From: Flavisolibacter tropicus
GTDB lineage: Bacteria; Bacteroidota; Bacteroidia; Chitinophagales; Chitinophagaceae
Direction of reading: 5' to 3'
Length of the DNA stretch: 64,000 nucleotides
Assembly: GCF_001644645.1 (NCBI RefSeq)
Contig: NZ_CP011390.1
Span: 3,530,001-3,594,000 of the forward strand
Part shown: positions 18,468 through 27,187 of the stretch, piece after piece
Position numbering within the stretch: the first letter of the stretch is position 1
Layout: the number at the start of each line of letters is the position of its first letter
Program-made: the position numbers and the translations under genes
Notes under the pieces: generated by a model
Told to the model about the DNA's origin: nothing
The model's database searches: none
Seen by the model: only the letters and a program-made list of their open reading frames with translations

Positions 18468-20336
18468 TCATTCTTCATTCCTTGTTCCTTGTTCAATATT
18501 CTCAACGCCCCCACTTGAATTCAACAGCCCCTCTGGCACTTTCAGATCACCGTTCCATTCCAGCAGTCCGTTGCGCTCATCTTCAATATTGGTAGCCTGC
18601 GTATACACATCGCCGGCAATGAGTCGCTTGCGTAGCTCTTCTTTGTAAAGCCGGATTTGTTCTGTACGTGCTTCATCGTCATTAGGGCCGCCATAATCCG
18701 CAAAACCAAAGCCACCCCACTCGCTCACTATTAAAGGCACCTGTTTTCGATAAAAGAAGGGATCACCTACCACCAATGGGAAAGCGGCTACGCCTTCCAG
18801 TTGGCCATTTACCAGACTATCCAGCATTTCACGCCAGCGTGTAATCTCTGGTGTATACAGGTGTACGGTGAACAGATCGGTCTTCAGGCGCCCTTCATAA
18901 GATATGTGTTGCCATCCATCGTTGTCTACTACCAGAAACTGCGGATAGGCCAGTTGCAGGTAGTGATACATATCCATAATGTACTGGCGGGTATCGGGGT
19001 TGGTGGCAATATCTTGCGCGCCCCAGTCTTCATTATACAAACTCCAGATTACAACTGATGGGTGCGTGCCAATCAATACCAGCATGCGCATCAGCTCATC
19101 GCGGTGAGCGGCACGACTGCGCTGGGTAGAGCTATGCGGACTGGGTACTTCTACCCACAACAGCATCCCTAACCGGTCGGCCAGCTTGTAAATACGCGGA
19201 TCAACACCAGCAATGTGTATGCGCACCAGATTACAACCCAGTCGCTTCATGGCAAACATATGTTTTTTGATCTCCTCGTAAGTAGCTGCGGCTGGTTGAT
19301 ACAAAATGCCATCCAGGTAAATCTTCTTGTTGTTTAAGTATACCCAGGCACCCCGGGACTCGATCTTGCGTATTCCAAAATGTGTTTCTATTTCTGCACT
19401 GTATCCATCCGCATCAATGAGTTCTGCTTTAAGGCGATACAGGTTAGGCTCTTCTGGCGACCATAGTTTAGCATTGGGAATTTCTACCACTACCCGCTGT
19501 CGTTTCTCTCCAGCTTCTAAAAAGAAAGGAAACTCATCCACTACTACGGGCTCATTTTCACTTTGTTTGCGGTAATAGATCTTCAAGCGTAATGTATAGC
19601 GACCAGGATCATGAATACGTGTTGTAAAATTGAAACGTATCAAGTTGTCTTCAATACTGCTTACTACGCCCACGCGAGAGCGCAGCCGGTTGCGCTCTAC
19701 GGTTTCCAGCCAAATGCTGCGTACTGCACCTGTATAGGTTTGATACCAAATGCCGCCCCGCTTGTATACATGCGATTCCTGTTTGCCCCGGGGTATTTCG
19801 GCATCCATGGTGTCGGCAATACGTACAGTAAGCCGATTGACAGGACGCAGCATACTGGGATCTAATTCATAGGAGAAAGACGTGTATTCGCCAACATGCA
19901 TCTCCTCGCCTTCTATAGTACGCAGTAAGATACCATTGAGCCACACTCTGGTCTCATAACCACAAGCGCCAAAGGTTAATTGTAAAAGTGAATGTGGATG
20001 CCCGTTGCCATTTTCCAACTCAGGTAGTGGAAACTCGCGCTCATACCAGGCCACAATTTTATCGCGCCAGCCACTATCTGTGTGTATCTTGGCTTTCTCC
20101 ATATGGTCTTCAATAGAGCCGGGCCAATTGGCGGTATGTTCATACTGATGACCCAGGTGCCAGCTTTTTAGGATGCCTGTATCGTCTGTATCTAATGCAA
20201 AGCGCCATTCGCCGTCTAGCAGCATAAAAGAATTAGAGCGGAGTACCGCACGCGGCAACGGGTCTACAAAGGTTTCTTCAGCGTATTGTTCTTCCTGGCT
20301 TTTAGTTAATCCATAATTAGGATGGGTATGCTCCAT
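18468..20336 (-). CDS. Glycoside hydrolase family 2 enzyme (beta-galactosidase/glucuronidase-like)
   Basis: The protein has 622 residues and no signal peptide, so it is probably cytoplasmic. The order is: sugar-binding domain (about 30-215), Ig-like GH2 domain (220-325), then a TIM barrel (330-610). The acid/base is Glu436 in WSLYNEDWG and the nucleophile is Glu539 in VSEWGGFG. It should act on exported-then-imported oligosaccharides with retention of configuration; the sugar specificity is not evident. The last roughly ten residues (ENIEQGTRNEE) and the stop codon are encoded by a copy of the intergenic AACAAGGAACAAGGAATG repeat, so the native tail has apparently been replaced. It is a single gene. 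Confidence 0.88.
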   Translation of the reverse strand: MEHTHPNYGLTKSQEEQYAEETFVDPLPRAVLRSNSFMLLDGEWRFALDTDDTGILKSWHLGHQYEHTANWPGSIEDHMEKAKIHTDSGWRDKIVAWYEREFPLPELENGNGHPHSLLQLTFGACGYETRVWLNGILLRTIEGEEMHVGEYTSFSYELDPSMLRPVNRLTVRIADTMDAEIPRGKQESHVYKRGGIWYQTYTGAVRSIWLETVERNRLRSRVGVVSSIEDNLIRFNFTTRIHDPGRYTLRLKIYYRKQSENEPVVVDEFPFFLEAGEKRQRVVVEIPNAKLWSPEEPNLYRLKAELIDADGYSAEIETHFGIRKIESRGAWVYLNNKKIYLDGILYQPAAATYEEIKKHMFAMKRLGCNLVRIHIAGVDPRIYKLADRLGMLLWVEVPSPHSSTQRSRAAHRDELMRMLVLIGTHPSVVIWSLYNEDWGAQDIATNPDTRQYIMDMYHYLQLAYPQFLVVDNDGWQHISYEGRLKTDLFTVHLYTPEITRWREMLDSLVNGQLEGVAAFPLVVGDPFFYRKQVPLIVSEWGGFGFADYGGPNDDEARTEQIRLYKEELRKRLIAGDVYTQATNIEDERNGLLEWNGDLKVPEGLLNSSGGVENIEQGTRNEE

Positions 20337-20528
20337 AGCTGTTGTTTATTCTGAAAAGAGTAGCTGCGAATTTTAAGCCAAGGAGCTAAGAGAGATGAAA
20401 AGAAGGAAAGGAGGATGAGCCACACGCTACAAGCTGTACGCTACACGCAACGAGAGACTGGCTAATTGGACATCCTTTGACATTTCACATTTCACGGCTT
20501 ATTGATTTTCTCACACCTGCGGTCAAAA

Positions 20529-20558
20529 AAAGAGGTAGAACGTTAACCCTACCTCTTT
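20529..20558. terminator. Bidirectional terminator hairpin
   Basis: A 10-bp perfect stem (AAAGAGGTAG/CTACCTCTTT) has a 10-nt loop, with A-run and T-run flanks. It lies 42 bp beyond the stop of the minus-strand 36-codon frame, in the right place to end that transcript. Confidence 0.7.
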
Positions 20559-20599
20559 CTGTTCCAAAAGAAAAAACCATTAAAATACACCACATCACC

Positions 20600-20710
20600 T
20601 TACTCCACACGCCATACACGATTTGATACATCCTTGTAACCATAATCTCCTAAATTCTCTTGAAAGGATGCCAGTTGTATGAAGGCGCTTTCCAGAAAAG
20701 AAGTATTCAT
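20600..20710 (-). CDS. Candidate 36-residue protein
   Basis: ATG at 20710 opens a 36-codon frame reading MNTSFLESAFIQLASFQENL, then a Gly/Tyr/Lys-Asp segment, and ending SNRVWRVE with TAA. It uses ordinary codons and has a good hydrophobic/charged balance. It is followed by a perfect terminator hairpin 42 bp downstream, in DNA that is otherwise unlike the repeat words. No family is recognised. It could instead be chance coding inside a small RNA. Confidence 0.35.
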   Translation of the reverse strand: MNTSFLESAFIQLASFQENLGDYGYKDVSNRVWRVE

Positions 20711-21027
20711 ATAGTATGCCAAACAGAACTAGGATTTGTAAGATTTAGTGGATTTTGAGGAAATGGGGCACTAATAAATAAATTGTTCTTTGATCGTTTA
20801 GAGCCGATCGTTAAGAAGTACAGTAGAAAAAAAGCCCTAGTGGCGATTGTCTTTTCGTACTATAGACTATAATTAATCAACGGCAAATATTTGCTCTTAA
20901 TTTATATCAATCTTTCCCCCTAATCCATTTCGTCATGCTAATCCTAGTTCTCTTGTGCATAAATTCTTTTTTGCTGAGTAACGTTTGTGGAACAGCGCTG
21001 ACACTGGCACTTGCTATTTTACAATAG

Positions 21028-21046
21028 TTGTGTATAAGTTACACAA
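21028..21046. promoter_or_regulatory. Inverted repeat upstream of TM2-rmuC
   Basis: TTGTGTA-TAAGT-TACACAA has 7-bp perfect arms with a 5-nt spacer, about 50 bp before the ATG of the TM2 gene. TTAATTTG at 21081-21088 matches the -7 element at 7 of 8 positions. The repeat sits where an operator or activator site would lie; the regulator is unknown. Confidence 0.4.
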
Positions 21047-21093
21047 GGATTGAAAGGCTATGAAGTACCGCACCCACAGCTTAATTTGGCGGC

Positions 21094-21525
21094 ATGAATT
21101 ACTTTCCTCAAAAATCAGTGCGCACGGCCTATATCCTTTGGCTGTTTAGCGGTTTCGGATGGCTGGGGTTACACCGTATTTACCTGGATAAACACCGCAC
21201 CTGCCTAGTTTGGACCTTAACGTTTGGCTTGTTTGGCATCGGTTCTCTGATCGACCTATTTACACTGCCACGTTTGGTGCAACGTTATAACATCATTCAA
21301 CAGCGCAGGGCCTTGCAATACCAATTACGTCAGATCAATAAGAAAAAGCAACGCCTCATAGAGGAACAGCGACTTGACGAGGCTGAACATTGCCACATGG
21401 AGGAAGTGCGATTGCAACAACAGTTTAAAGCACTGCATCATCAACTACAAGCCACACCGGTTCTCTCTCTGAATAAAAAAGTGGCAACCACACTTTCTAC
21501 TGCCATACTTTTTGGTGCACAATAA
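21094..21525 (+). CDS. TM2 domain-containing membrane protein
   Basis: The protein has 143 residues. The N-terminal half is a TM2 domain: helix one is AYILWLFSGFGWLGLHRIYL with the G-x-x-GLHRIYL turn, and helix two is VWTLTFGLFGIGSLIDLFTL (about 37-58). From about 65 to 120 comes a strongly charged, Gln-rich coiled coil (QRRALQYQLRQINKKKQRLI). The function of TM2 proteins in bacteria is unknown. It lies 46 bp upstream of rmuC on the same strand, and both proteins combine a membrane anchor with a coiled coil, so the two probably form an operon. Confidence 0.8.
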   Translation: MNYFPQKSVRTAYILWLFSGFGWLGLHRIYLDKHRTCLVWTLTFGLFGIGSLIDLFTLPRLVQRYNIIQQRRALQYQLRQINKKKQRLIEEQRLDEAEHCHMEEVRLQQQFKALHHQLQATPVLSLNKKVATTLSTAILFGAQ

Positions 21526-21571
21526 GCGTTTTCCCTCTGCCATTGCCCATTAATACATTTTCTGTACAACT

Positions 21572-23167
21572 ATGATTTTGCCACTTGTTATAGCTTCTTG
21601 CGGTATTAGTGTAGTAACGCTTATACTGCTGATTATTTTCCGTCCCAAGCCTAACAACAATTTGTTCGCTCTTTCCTACAAGCTTGACGATCTATTAAAA
21701 AAGCTGGATGGTATCTCTATTCACCTCAAAGAAGATTTTCGTCTCAACCGGGAAGAATTAACCCAATCTGCTGCAGCCAACCGGCAGGAGCTCAGCATTG
21801 CCCTGCATCAGTTTAAAGGCGAAATGACGGATACGCTGAAACTGATGACGGATACCAACCGCACGTTTAGTGAAAATATCCACCGGACATTGGAAGAAAA
21901 GATCACGGCGCTTATTCAAAAAACAGACGTGAATAACCAGTCTAACCGGGAAACCATTACCACTGCACTTAAAGATTTTTCACTGGAGCAAAGTGCCAAA
22001 CTGGAAGCACTTAAGGCTGCACAACGCGAGCAATCCATGCAGACAACTCTTGAGCTGGAAAAGATCAACCGGAAAGTAGAGGAGAAATTGCAACAGCTTA
22101 ATGAGCAAGCAAAAAACGATCAACACTTAGCACGACAAACCATGGACACTTCATTTAAAGGCTTCAATGAAACCTTTGATAAGAATGTTGGCTCCTTCAA
22201 CCAGGTGTTACGCGAAAAGTTTGGCCAATTGGAAGACAAGCAACGCCTACTGGTTGAAAGCACCGAGAAGAAATTGGAAGGTATACGGGAAACAGTAGAC
22301 GAAAAATTACAGAAGACCTTAAATGAACGACTGGGTCAGTCATTTGAGCTAGTGCGTCAACAACTGGAAAGTGTACAAAAAGGATTAGGTGAAATGCAGA
22401 CATTGGCACAAGATGTAGGCGGATTGAAGAAAGTATTGAGCAATGTGAAGATGCGCGGCGGCTTTGGCGAGGTGCAATTACACATGCTGTTAGAAAACAT
22501 TCTTGCACCAGAGCAGTATGAAGCCAATGTAGCTACTAAGCAGGGTAGTAGCGAGCGTGTAGAGTTTGCTATTAAGTTCCCAAATAAAGAGGGCGAGCGA
22601 GATTTTGTATGGCTACCTATTGATGCCAAGTTTCCTAAAGATGCCTATGAAACTTTGCAAAACGCTCACGATACCGGCGATACTGCTGCCATAGAAGCGG
22701 CACAGCGTACACTGGAGGCAACCGTAAAGCGAATGGCTAAAGACATTTGCGACAAGTATCTGGATGCACCTCATACCACCAATTTCGGTATCCTGTTCCT
22801 GCCTTTTGAAGGTTTGTTTGCCGAAGTAGTGCGCAAGGCCAGTTTGCTGGAAGAAATACAGCGCGACTGCCATGTAATTATCACCGGCCCTACTACACTG
22901 GCGGTAATTTTAAACTCCCTGCAAATGGGCTTCCGCACATTGGCCATTCAAAAACGGAGCGCTGAAGTGTGGCAGGTGCTGGGTTCAGTAAAGAAAGAGT
23001 TTGGCCAGTTTGGTGGTCTGCTGCAAAAAGCACAGAACAATATTCAAACAGGATTGAACCAGCTAGATAACGTGATGGGTGTGCGCACTCGTGCCATACA
23101 GCGTCAATTGAAAGAAGTGGAAGTGTTGGCTAGTGATGAGGAGGACCAGCAGCTGATAGAAGAGTGA
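21572..23167 (+). CDS. rmuC: DNA recombination protein RmuC
   Basis: The protein has 531 residues. One N-terminal membrane helix (ILPLVIASCGISVVTLILLI, about 2-21) anchors a long coiled coil (about 40-270). It is followed by the RmuC domain (about 285-490) with GGFGEVQLHMLLENILAPEQYE, FVWLPIDAKFPKDAYE and NFGILFLPFEGLFAEV; the Asp and Lys of IDAKFP fit a PD-(D/E)XK-like nuclease core. RmuC limits inversion and recombination at short inverted repeats in E. coli, which is of interest in a genome so rich in inverted repeats. It is the second gene of a probable TM2-rmuC operon. Confidence 0.93.
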   Translation: MILPLVIASCGISVVTLILLIIFRPKPNNNLFALSYKLDDLLKKLDGISIHLKEDFRLNREELTQSAAANRQELSIALHQFKGEMTDTLKLMTDTNRTFSENIHRTLEEKITALIQKTDVNNQSNRETITTALKDFSLEQSAKLEALKAAQREQSMQTTLELEKINRKVEEKLQQLNEQAKNDQHLARQTMDTSFKGFNETFDKNVGSFNQVLREKFGQLEDKQRLLVESTEKKLEGIRETVDEKLQKTLNERLGQSFELVRQQLESVQKGLGEMQTLAQDVGGLKKVLSNVKMRGGFGEVQLHMLLENILAPEQYEANVATKQGSSERVEFAIKFPNKEGERDFVWLPIDAKFPKDAYETLQNAHDTGDTAAIEAAQRTLEATVKRMAKDICDKYLDAPHTTNFGILFLPFEGLFAEVVRKASLLEEIQRDCHVIITGPTTLAVILNSLQMGFRTLAIQKRSAEVWQVLGSVKKEFGQFGGLLQKAQNNIQTGLNQLDNVMGVRTRAIQRQLKEVEVLASDEEDQQLIEE

Positions 23168-23380
23168 ATGAGTCCACAGTCGATAGACGACAAAAGTCAG
23201 TAAGTCAATGGCATTAGGCTGTTTGCTTGTAGCTTCCTATTTATAGCTAAATTGCTTGGCTGCACAATTATTTTTCTATTCGAGCAACAAACTTCATGTA
23301 GCTCATCTTTTCACTGAAAAAGATTTGTCCGACTTTTGCACTATAAGTTTTAAGCTTAATCATTTAATTATAGGAATACA

Positions 23381-24361
23381 ATGCAGAACGTCTCGAAGAT
23401 ATCCCGCGCGGAAGTGATGAACCATTTGGATAAAGAAATTCAGGAAGCTATTCTCCAGTATTTAAAACCTATTGATGACATCTGGCAGCCAGCCGATTTA
23501 TTACCGCAAAGCGATCGTGATGATTTCTTTGATCAGGTAAAAGAATTGAAGGCCCGTGCCGCCACGTTATCGTACGATCTGGTAGCCGTGCTGATTGGTG
23601 ATACCATTACTGAAGAGGCCTTGCCTACCTACGAAAGCTGGCTAATGCAGGTAAAAGGCCCGAAAGATGATCCTGAAGGTGGGTGGCACCAATGGGTACG
23701 TAACTGGACAGCTGAAGAAAACCGCCATGGTGATGTGCTGAATACTTACCTATACTTGTCGGGAAGGGTAAATATGCGCCAGCTGCAGATCTCCACACAG
23801 TATCTGCTGGCAGACGGTTTCGATATTGGAACTGCGCATGACCCGTACCGCAATTTTGTGTATACCTCCTTCCAGGAAATGGCCACTAATCTTTCACACC
23901 GCCGCGTAGCGCAATTTGCCAAGAAAGCCGGCGATGAGCAACTGGCCAAGATCTGTGGACATGTTGCCTCCGATGAAATGCGGCATGCCAATGCATACAA
24001 ATCATTTGTCAGTAAAATTCTTTTGATCGATCCCTCAGAAATGATGGTAGCGTTTGAAGATATGATGCGCAAAAAGATTGTAATGCCGGCACATTTCCTG
24101 CGCGAGATGGGCATGGCCAAGGGCGAAACCTTTGCCCACTTCTCTGAAGCTGCCCAACGTATTGGTGTATATACGGCATTAGATTACGTGGCCATCTTAA
24201 AAGTGCTGCTTAAAGAATGGAAAATTGATTCGTTGACCAACCTGAACGAAGCCGGTGAAAAAGCACGTGATTACCTGATGAAACTCCCCGACCGCTTGTT
24301 CCGCCTGGCCGAACGTATTAATCCTAAGCCATCTAGCTACAAGTTTAGTTGGATTGTGTGA
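23381..24361 (+). CDS. Acyl-ACP desaturase (stearoyl-ACP Delta9-desaturase family)
   Basis: This 326-residue soluble ferritin-like enzyme introduces a double bond into acyl chains on acyl carrier protein, using a di-iron centre, O2 and reduced ferredoxin. Iron-ligand motifs are EENRH at 112-116 and DEMRH at 198-202, the two helices expected for the FA_desaturase_2 family. Other typical segments are DDPEGGWHQWVRNWTAEE and FREMG-like FLREMGMAKGETF. The length matches the family. It is a single gene, probably important for membrane fluidity, followed by a repeat element that starts right after its stop. Confidence 0.93.
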   Translation: MQNVSKISRAEVMNHLDKEIQEAILQYLKPIDDIWQPADLLPQSDRDDFFDQVKELKARAATLSYDLVAVLIGDTITEEALPTYESWLMQVKGPKDDPEGGWHQWVRNWTAEENRHGDVLNTYLYLSGRVNMRQLQISTQYLLADGFDIGTAHDPYRNFVYTSFQEMATNLSHRRVAQFAKKAGDEQLAKICGHVASDEMRHANAYKSFVSKILLIDPSEMMVAFEDMMRKKIVMPAHFLREMGMAKGETFAHFSEAAQRIGVYTALDYVAILKVLLKEWKIDSLTNLNEAGEKARDYLMKLPDRLFRLAERINPKPSSYKFSWIV

Positions 24362-24363
24362 TA

Positions 24364-24622
24364 GAAGCTGCAAGCTACACGCTATACGCTGCACGCATGG
24401 CGCGCTGGAGTGCAGAATGGGTCAAGGAGACGGGGTGCAGGGAGGAACACAGAGAGTATGGGAAAAGAATAGATTTAAATAAGAAGTCACTCCATTGATG
24501 GAGTGACTTCTTATTTAAAATGGTTTAATACTCAGGTTTTGTGAGTGAGCTTCTTTCACGTCTTACGTTTAACCTTTCACGGTAAGCCGCCTGCAGCGTG
24601 TAGCGTACAGCTTGTAGCTTCC
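24364..24622. repeat. Gene-less inverted-repeat element with central hairpin (element C)
   Basis: The left arm at 24364-24390 (GAAGCTGCAAGCTACACGCT...) pairs with the right arm at 24593-24622 over about 27 bp with four mismatches. Exactly between them is a 19-bp perfect hairpin (24477-24495/24498-24516). GTGAAACGTAAGACGTG-type words lie beside the right arm (24555-24583, inverted). It lies between convergent genes. Confidence 0.8.
24477..24516. terminator. Bidirectional terminator hairpin
   Basis: A 19-bp perfect stem beginning AAATAAGAAGTCACTCCAT has a 2-nt loop and A/T-rich ends on both strands. It sits between the convergent desaturase and CAP genes. It looks like a variant of the AAAAGCACTCC hairpin (GTCACTCCA core). 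Confidence 0.85.
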
Positions 24623-24640
24623 CTCACTCACTGCAAATGT

Positions 24641-25177
24641 CTAATACGGTTTCGTGCCTACTGTATTTCCAGGCGGATTATAATTCGCTACAATAATAAC
24701 AGCTCCATTACTGCAAGTGGCCTTGCCAATGCCTACCGACTGGGTGGTTTTCCATATCATTTGGGTATAGTGTCCCACACCTTTGTTGGTACCGTCGAAT
24801 GGGCCATACTGGTACTGATCAATTTCACTATACCAGCTACGTGAGGCATCGGTGGCTAATAACGAACGGCCCTGTGCCCAGAAGATGTTTTCGCCATACT
24901 GTTGAGCCCATGTACCAGAAGCAGGTCGATGCTTCATGTTGCATCCGCTCTTGGCCAAATGATCTGCCCATGCCTGTGCAAAAGCAGCCAGCTCTGCCGA
25001 CCAGCTCAAGGATGTTACACTTACATCTTTACGTGCTTTATTATGAACGTCTAAAGCGTCTTGCGCTTCTTGCTGGCTTAAAAGAGACCCAGTTGATGCC
25101 GGCACTGTTTGCGCTCGTGTGGCAACAGTGAACAACAGTAAAATAGACAAAAGAACCTGGCCATTTTTCATATGCAT
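24641..25177 (-). CDS. Secreted CAP-domain (SCP/PR-1) protein
   Basis: The protein has 178 residues. A signal peptide (MHMKNGQVLLSILLLFTVATRAQ; a second ATG at 25171 is also possible) is followed by one CAP domain covering almost the whole mature chain. Typical motifs are ALDVHNKARKDVSV, LSWSAELAAFAQAWADHLA, GENIFWAQG, GVGHYTQMIWKTTQSVGIG and VIIVANYNPPGN. The CAP cavity His and Glu residues (VHN, GEN, GHYTQ) are present. CAP proteins bind sterols or lipids or act as proteases in some lineages; bacterial roles are unclear. It is likely extracellular or periplasmic. Confidence 0.9.
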   Translation of the reverse strand: MHMKNGQVLLSILLLFTVATRAQTVPASTGSLLSQQEAQDALDVHNKARKDVSVTSLSWSAELAAFAQAWADHLAKSGCNMKHRPASGTWAQQYGENIFWAQGRSLLATDASRSWYSEIDQYQYGPFDGTNKGVGHYTQMIWKTTQSVGIGKATCSNGAVIIVANYNPPGNTVGTKPY

Positions 25178-25390
25178 TAATAACGTGTGTAGGGCTGTTG
25201 GAATTGTGAGACCCGCACAAAGCTACACTAGGAATCCTGCATCGAATGTCGTAACTTTCTATTCAACCTTTTCCTGTCTAAACTGCTTGCTGCTAACGTT
25301 CTCTTGTAACCTGTTGCTTTTTATCACCTACACCCTGTGTGATCATTGTAAAAAGGTAATGTATTCTTCACCTTTTAAATACGAACAACA

Positions 25391-25972
25391 ATGAGATCAA
25401 CACTGCATGCACTAATAATGGTTCTTTTCTTATTGGTGTCTATCCCCTTGATGGCACAGAAAAAGAGCAAGAAGAAAAATGCTGAAACACAGCCCACCAT
25501 GACCGATACTACTATGCAAGGCGGTGGCGGTGGAATGGCAGAAGCTGGCGCCTTCCCTTATACAGCAGATTATTCTTCCAAGTTTACAATGGGCAACCCA
25601 GAGCACGCCCGTATGGTGTTATCAATGTGGAAAGATTATGACAACAACACATTTGATCGAAGTGCGGCCATGTTGGCCGATACCGTGATGTTTCAAGCCC
25701 CTAATGGAATGGTGATCCGTGGTAAAGACAGTGTCTTGAATTCCGTTAAACAATTTCGTGGTCAATTCTCCAGTGTAAAAAGTACTGTAGATGCCTGGGT
25801 GCCTATGCACAGCACCGACCGCAACGAAGACTGGGTGCTGATCTGGGGCACAGAAAACGATACCAATGCCAGTGGTTCTACTACTAATGTTATTCATGAG
25901 ATCTGGCGTGTTAATCGCGATGGAAAGATCGATTTTATACGTCAGTATACCGCCAAACCTCCGGTGCAGTAA
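25391..25972 (+). CDS. Secreted NTF2-like (SnoaL-type) protein
   Basis: The protein has 193 residues with a signal peptide (MRSTLHALIMVLFLLVSIPLMAQ), a Lys-rich and Gly-rich linker (KKSKKKNAETQ, GGGGGM), then an NTF2-like domain from about 70. Supporting motifs are MWKDYDNNTFDRSAAMLADT, FQAPNGMVIRGKDSVLNSVK, DWVLIWGTEND and EIWRVNRDGKIDFIRQY. NTF2-like folds serve as ligand pockets or weak enzymes; no catalytic assignment is possible. It is a single gene ending in a clear terminator (25992-26020). Confidence 0.8.
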   Translation: MRSTLHALIMVLFLLVSIPLMAQKKSKKKNAETQPTMTDTTMQGGGGGMAEAGAFPYTADYSSKFTMGNPEHARMVLSMWKDYDNNTFDRSAAMLADTVMFQAPNGMVIRGKDSVLNSVKQFRGQFSSVKSTVDAWVPMHSTDRNEDWVLIWGTENDTNASGSTTNVIHEIWRVNRDGKIDFIRQYTAKPPVQ

Positions 25973-25991
25973 AGGCGGTACGGTTTAGACG

Positions 25992-26020
25992 AACCCTGGC
26001 CTTTGTAGGTCAGGGTTTTT
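25992..26020 (+). terminator. Intrinsic terminator of the NTF2-like gene
   Basis: The stem AACCCTG/CAGGGTT, extended by G-U pairing, is followed by TTTTTTG, 19 bp past the stop codon. Confidence 0.8.
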
Positions 26021-26215
26021 TGTGACCGCAGATTTGAGGGATTAGTAGGATTAACTGGATTACAGTTTAAACAACTATAAGTCGTGAGATGTAAAAAGTG
26101 AAACGTGAGAAATAATACACGGTCCACAGATGACCGTCTACAGTAAGAACCGGCTGTTTGGCGTGCAGCGTAAAGCTTGCAGCATGCAGCTTTTCCTCAC
26201 AGCCCTACATGGCAC
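26020..26215. repeat. Mixed intergenic repeat words
   Basis: In order: ACCGCAGATTTGAGGGATTA, CTATAAGTCGTGAGATG, GTGAAACGTGAGAAA, ACGGTCCACAGATGACCG and GCGTGCAGCGTAAAGCTTGC. Each word matches copies in other gaps (13145, 36615, 58930). No gene is present. Confidence 0.7.
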
Positions 26216-26263
26216 AGAATTTATGTGATTATTATTCTAATGCACTCAGATAAAACTTAAGTT

Positions 26264-26446
26264 ATGGCAGAGTTATATGTGGAACGTAAGCGTAAATCAC
26301 CGGTATTATGGATACTGTTGGCCTTGATCGTACTGGCGGTTGTTGGCTATTTGGTATGGGCCAATCGCGACAAGCTTCAGAACAACAAAACAACCACCAC
26401 AGAACAAACAACAACGACTACCACCGGCACACCAACCGGACAGTAG
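26264..26446 (+). CDS. Small single-pass membrane protein upstream of PRC-barrel gene
   Basis: The gene encodes 60 residues. A basic N-terminus (ELYVERKRKSP) is followed by one membrane helix (VLWILLALIVLAVVGYLVW, about 14-32) and a Thr-rich tail (TTTTEQTTTTTTG). The positive-inside rule puts the short N-terminus in the cytoplasm and the Thr-rich tail in the periplasm. It lies 66 bp before the PRC-barrel gene on the same strand, so they are probably co-transcribed. Such pairs are typical of envelope stress genes, but no specific function is known. Confidence 0.65.
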   Translation: MAELYVERKRKSPVLWILLALIVLAVVGYLVWANRDKLQNNKTTTTEQTTTTTTGTPTGQ

Positions 26447-26512
26447 AAGGAAACCGGTTACAACAATTAATTACTTCACCGGGAAGTCTGGCTTCCCCAA
26501 AAAGGATACAAT

Positions 26513-27187
26513 ATGTTTGGTAAAAAAGAAACACCTACAACACGTTTGCGCGAGCTATCAAAAAGTGATTTTCAAATAGCGAAAGGGCAGCCTGATATAC
26601 GAGGCTGGGATGTGCGTGATGAACAAGGACGTAAATATGGTACCGTAGGAGAACTCATCTTTGATATCCGTGCCAACAAAGTACGTTACCTGATTGTTGA
26701 TATCCAGGATACACCAGATCTGGAGCTGGATAAGCGCAGCGTAATGATACCCATTGGACTTGCCGAATTGGACCATACAGATAATGATGTTTTATTACCC
26801 AATGTATCTCCCTTCCAGTTGCGGGCACTGCCGCGTTATCAAACCGCCAAACTGGGTGCTAAAACCGAAAGAGATATCCGCACTGTATTTGGCGACATGA
26901 ACCTTGGCGCTACACGTACATCACCATCTACCACTAATGTAGATGATGATGTGGATGAAAGTTTTTACGACAACGACTACTTCAATGAAGACAATATGTA
27001 TCGCCGACGCCGTAGTTCCTATGATCGTGACCGGGAGTATAATTATAATGAAGATGTTTATACACCTCGTGATGTAGATATGAATGTACCGGTATCTAAC
27101 CGTAGAGATATTTATGAAGACGATCTTAGACCAGGCGAAACCGATGAAGACTTTTATCGTCGCACCGGCCGCCGCCCACGCTACTAA
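26513..27187 (+). CDS. PRC-barrel domain protein with acidic/Arg-rich tail
   Basis: The protein has 224 residues. A PRC-barrel domain occupies about 22-105 (DIRGWDVRDEQGRKYGTVGE, RANKVRYLIVDI, KRSVMIPIGLAEL, VLLPNVSPFQLRALPRY). It is followed by a disordered, highly charged tail rich in Asp, Tyr and Arg (DDDVDESFYDNDY, RRRRSSYDRDREY). PRC barrels bind RNA or protein partners, as in RimM and photosynthetic reaction centres. Stand-alone members in Bacteroidota are usually stress-linked. The tail, with near-alternating acidic and basic runs, suggests a binding or condensate-forming region. This is an inference. Confidence 0.8.
   Translation: MFGKKETPTTRLRELSKSDFQIAKGQPDIRGWDVRDEQGRKYGTVGELIFDIRANKVRYLIVDIQDTPDLELDKRSVMIPIGLAELDHTDNDVLLPNVSPFQLRALPRYQTAKLGAKTERDIRTVFGDMNLGATRTSPSTTNVDDDVDESFYDNDYFNEDNMYRRRRSSYDRDREYNYNEDVYTPRDVDMNVPVSNRRDIYEDDLRPGETDEDFYRRTGRRPRY

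Larger units (their letters stand above)
20337..21093. other. 757-bp intergenic region with repeat words, terminator and a candidate short gene
   Basis: 20395-20515 contains GAAAGGAGG, CACGCTACAAGCTGTACGC and ACATTTCACATTTCACGG words. A terminator hairpin (20529-20558) and a 36-codon frame on the minus strand follow. AGGATTTGTAAGATT-type words occur near 20729, and CTAATCCTAGTTC at 20938-20950. The last 140 bp includes the promoter of the TM2-rmuC unit. Confidence 0.6.
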
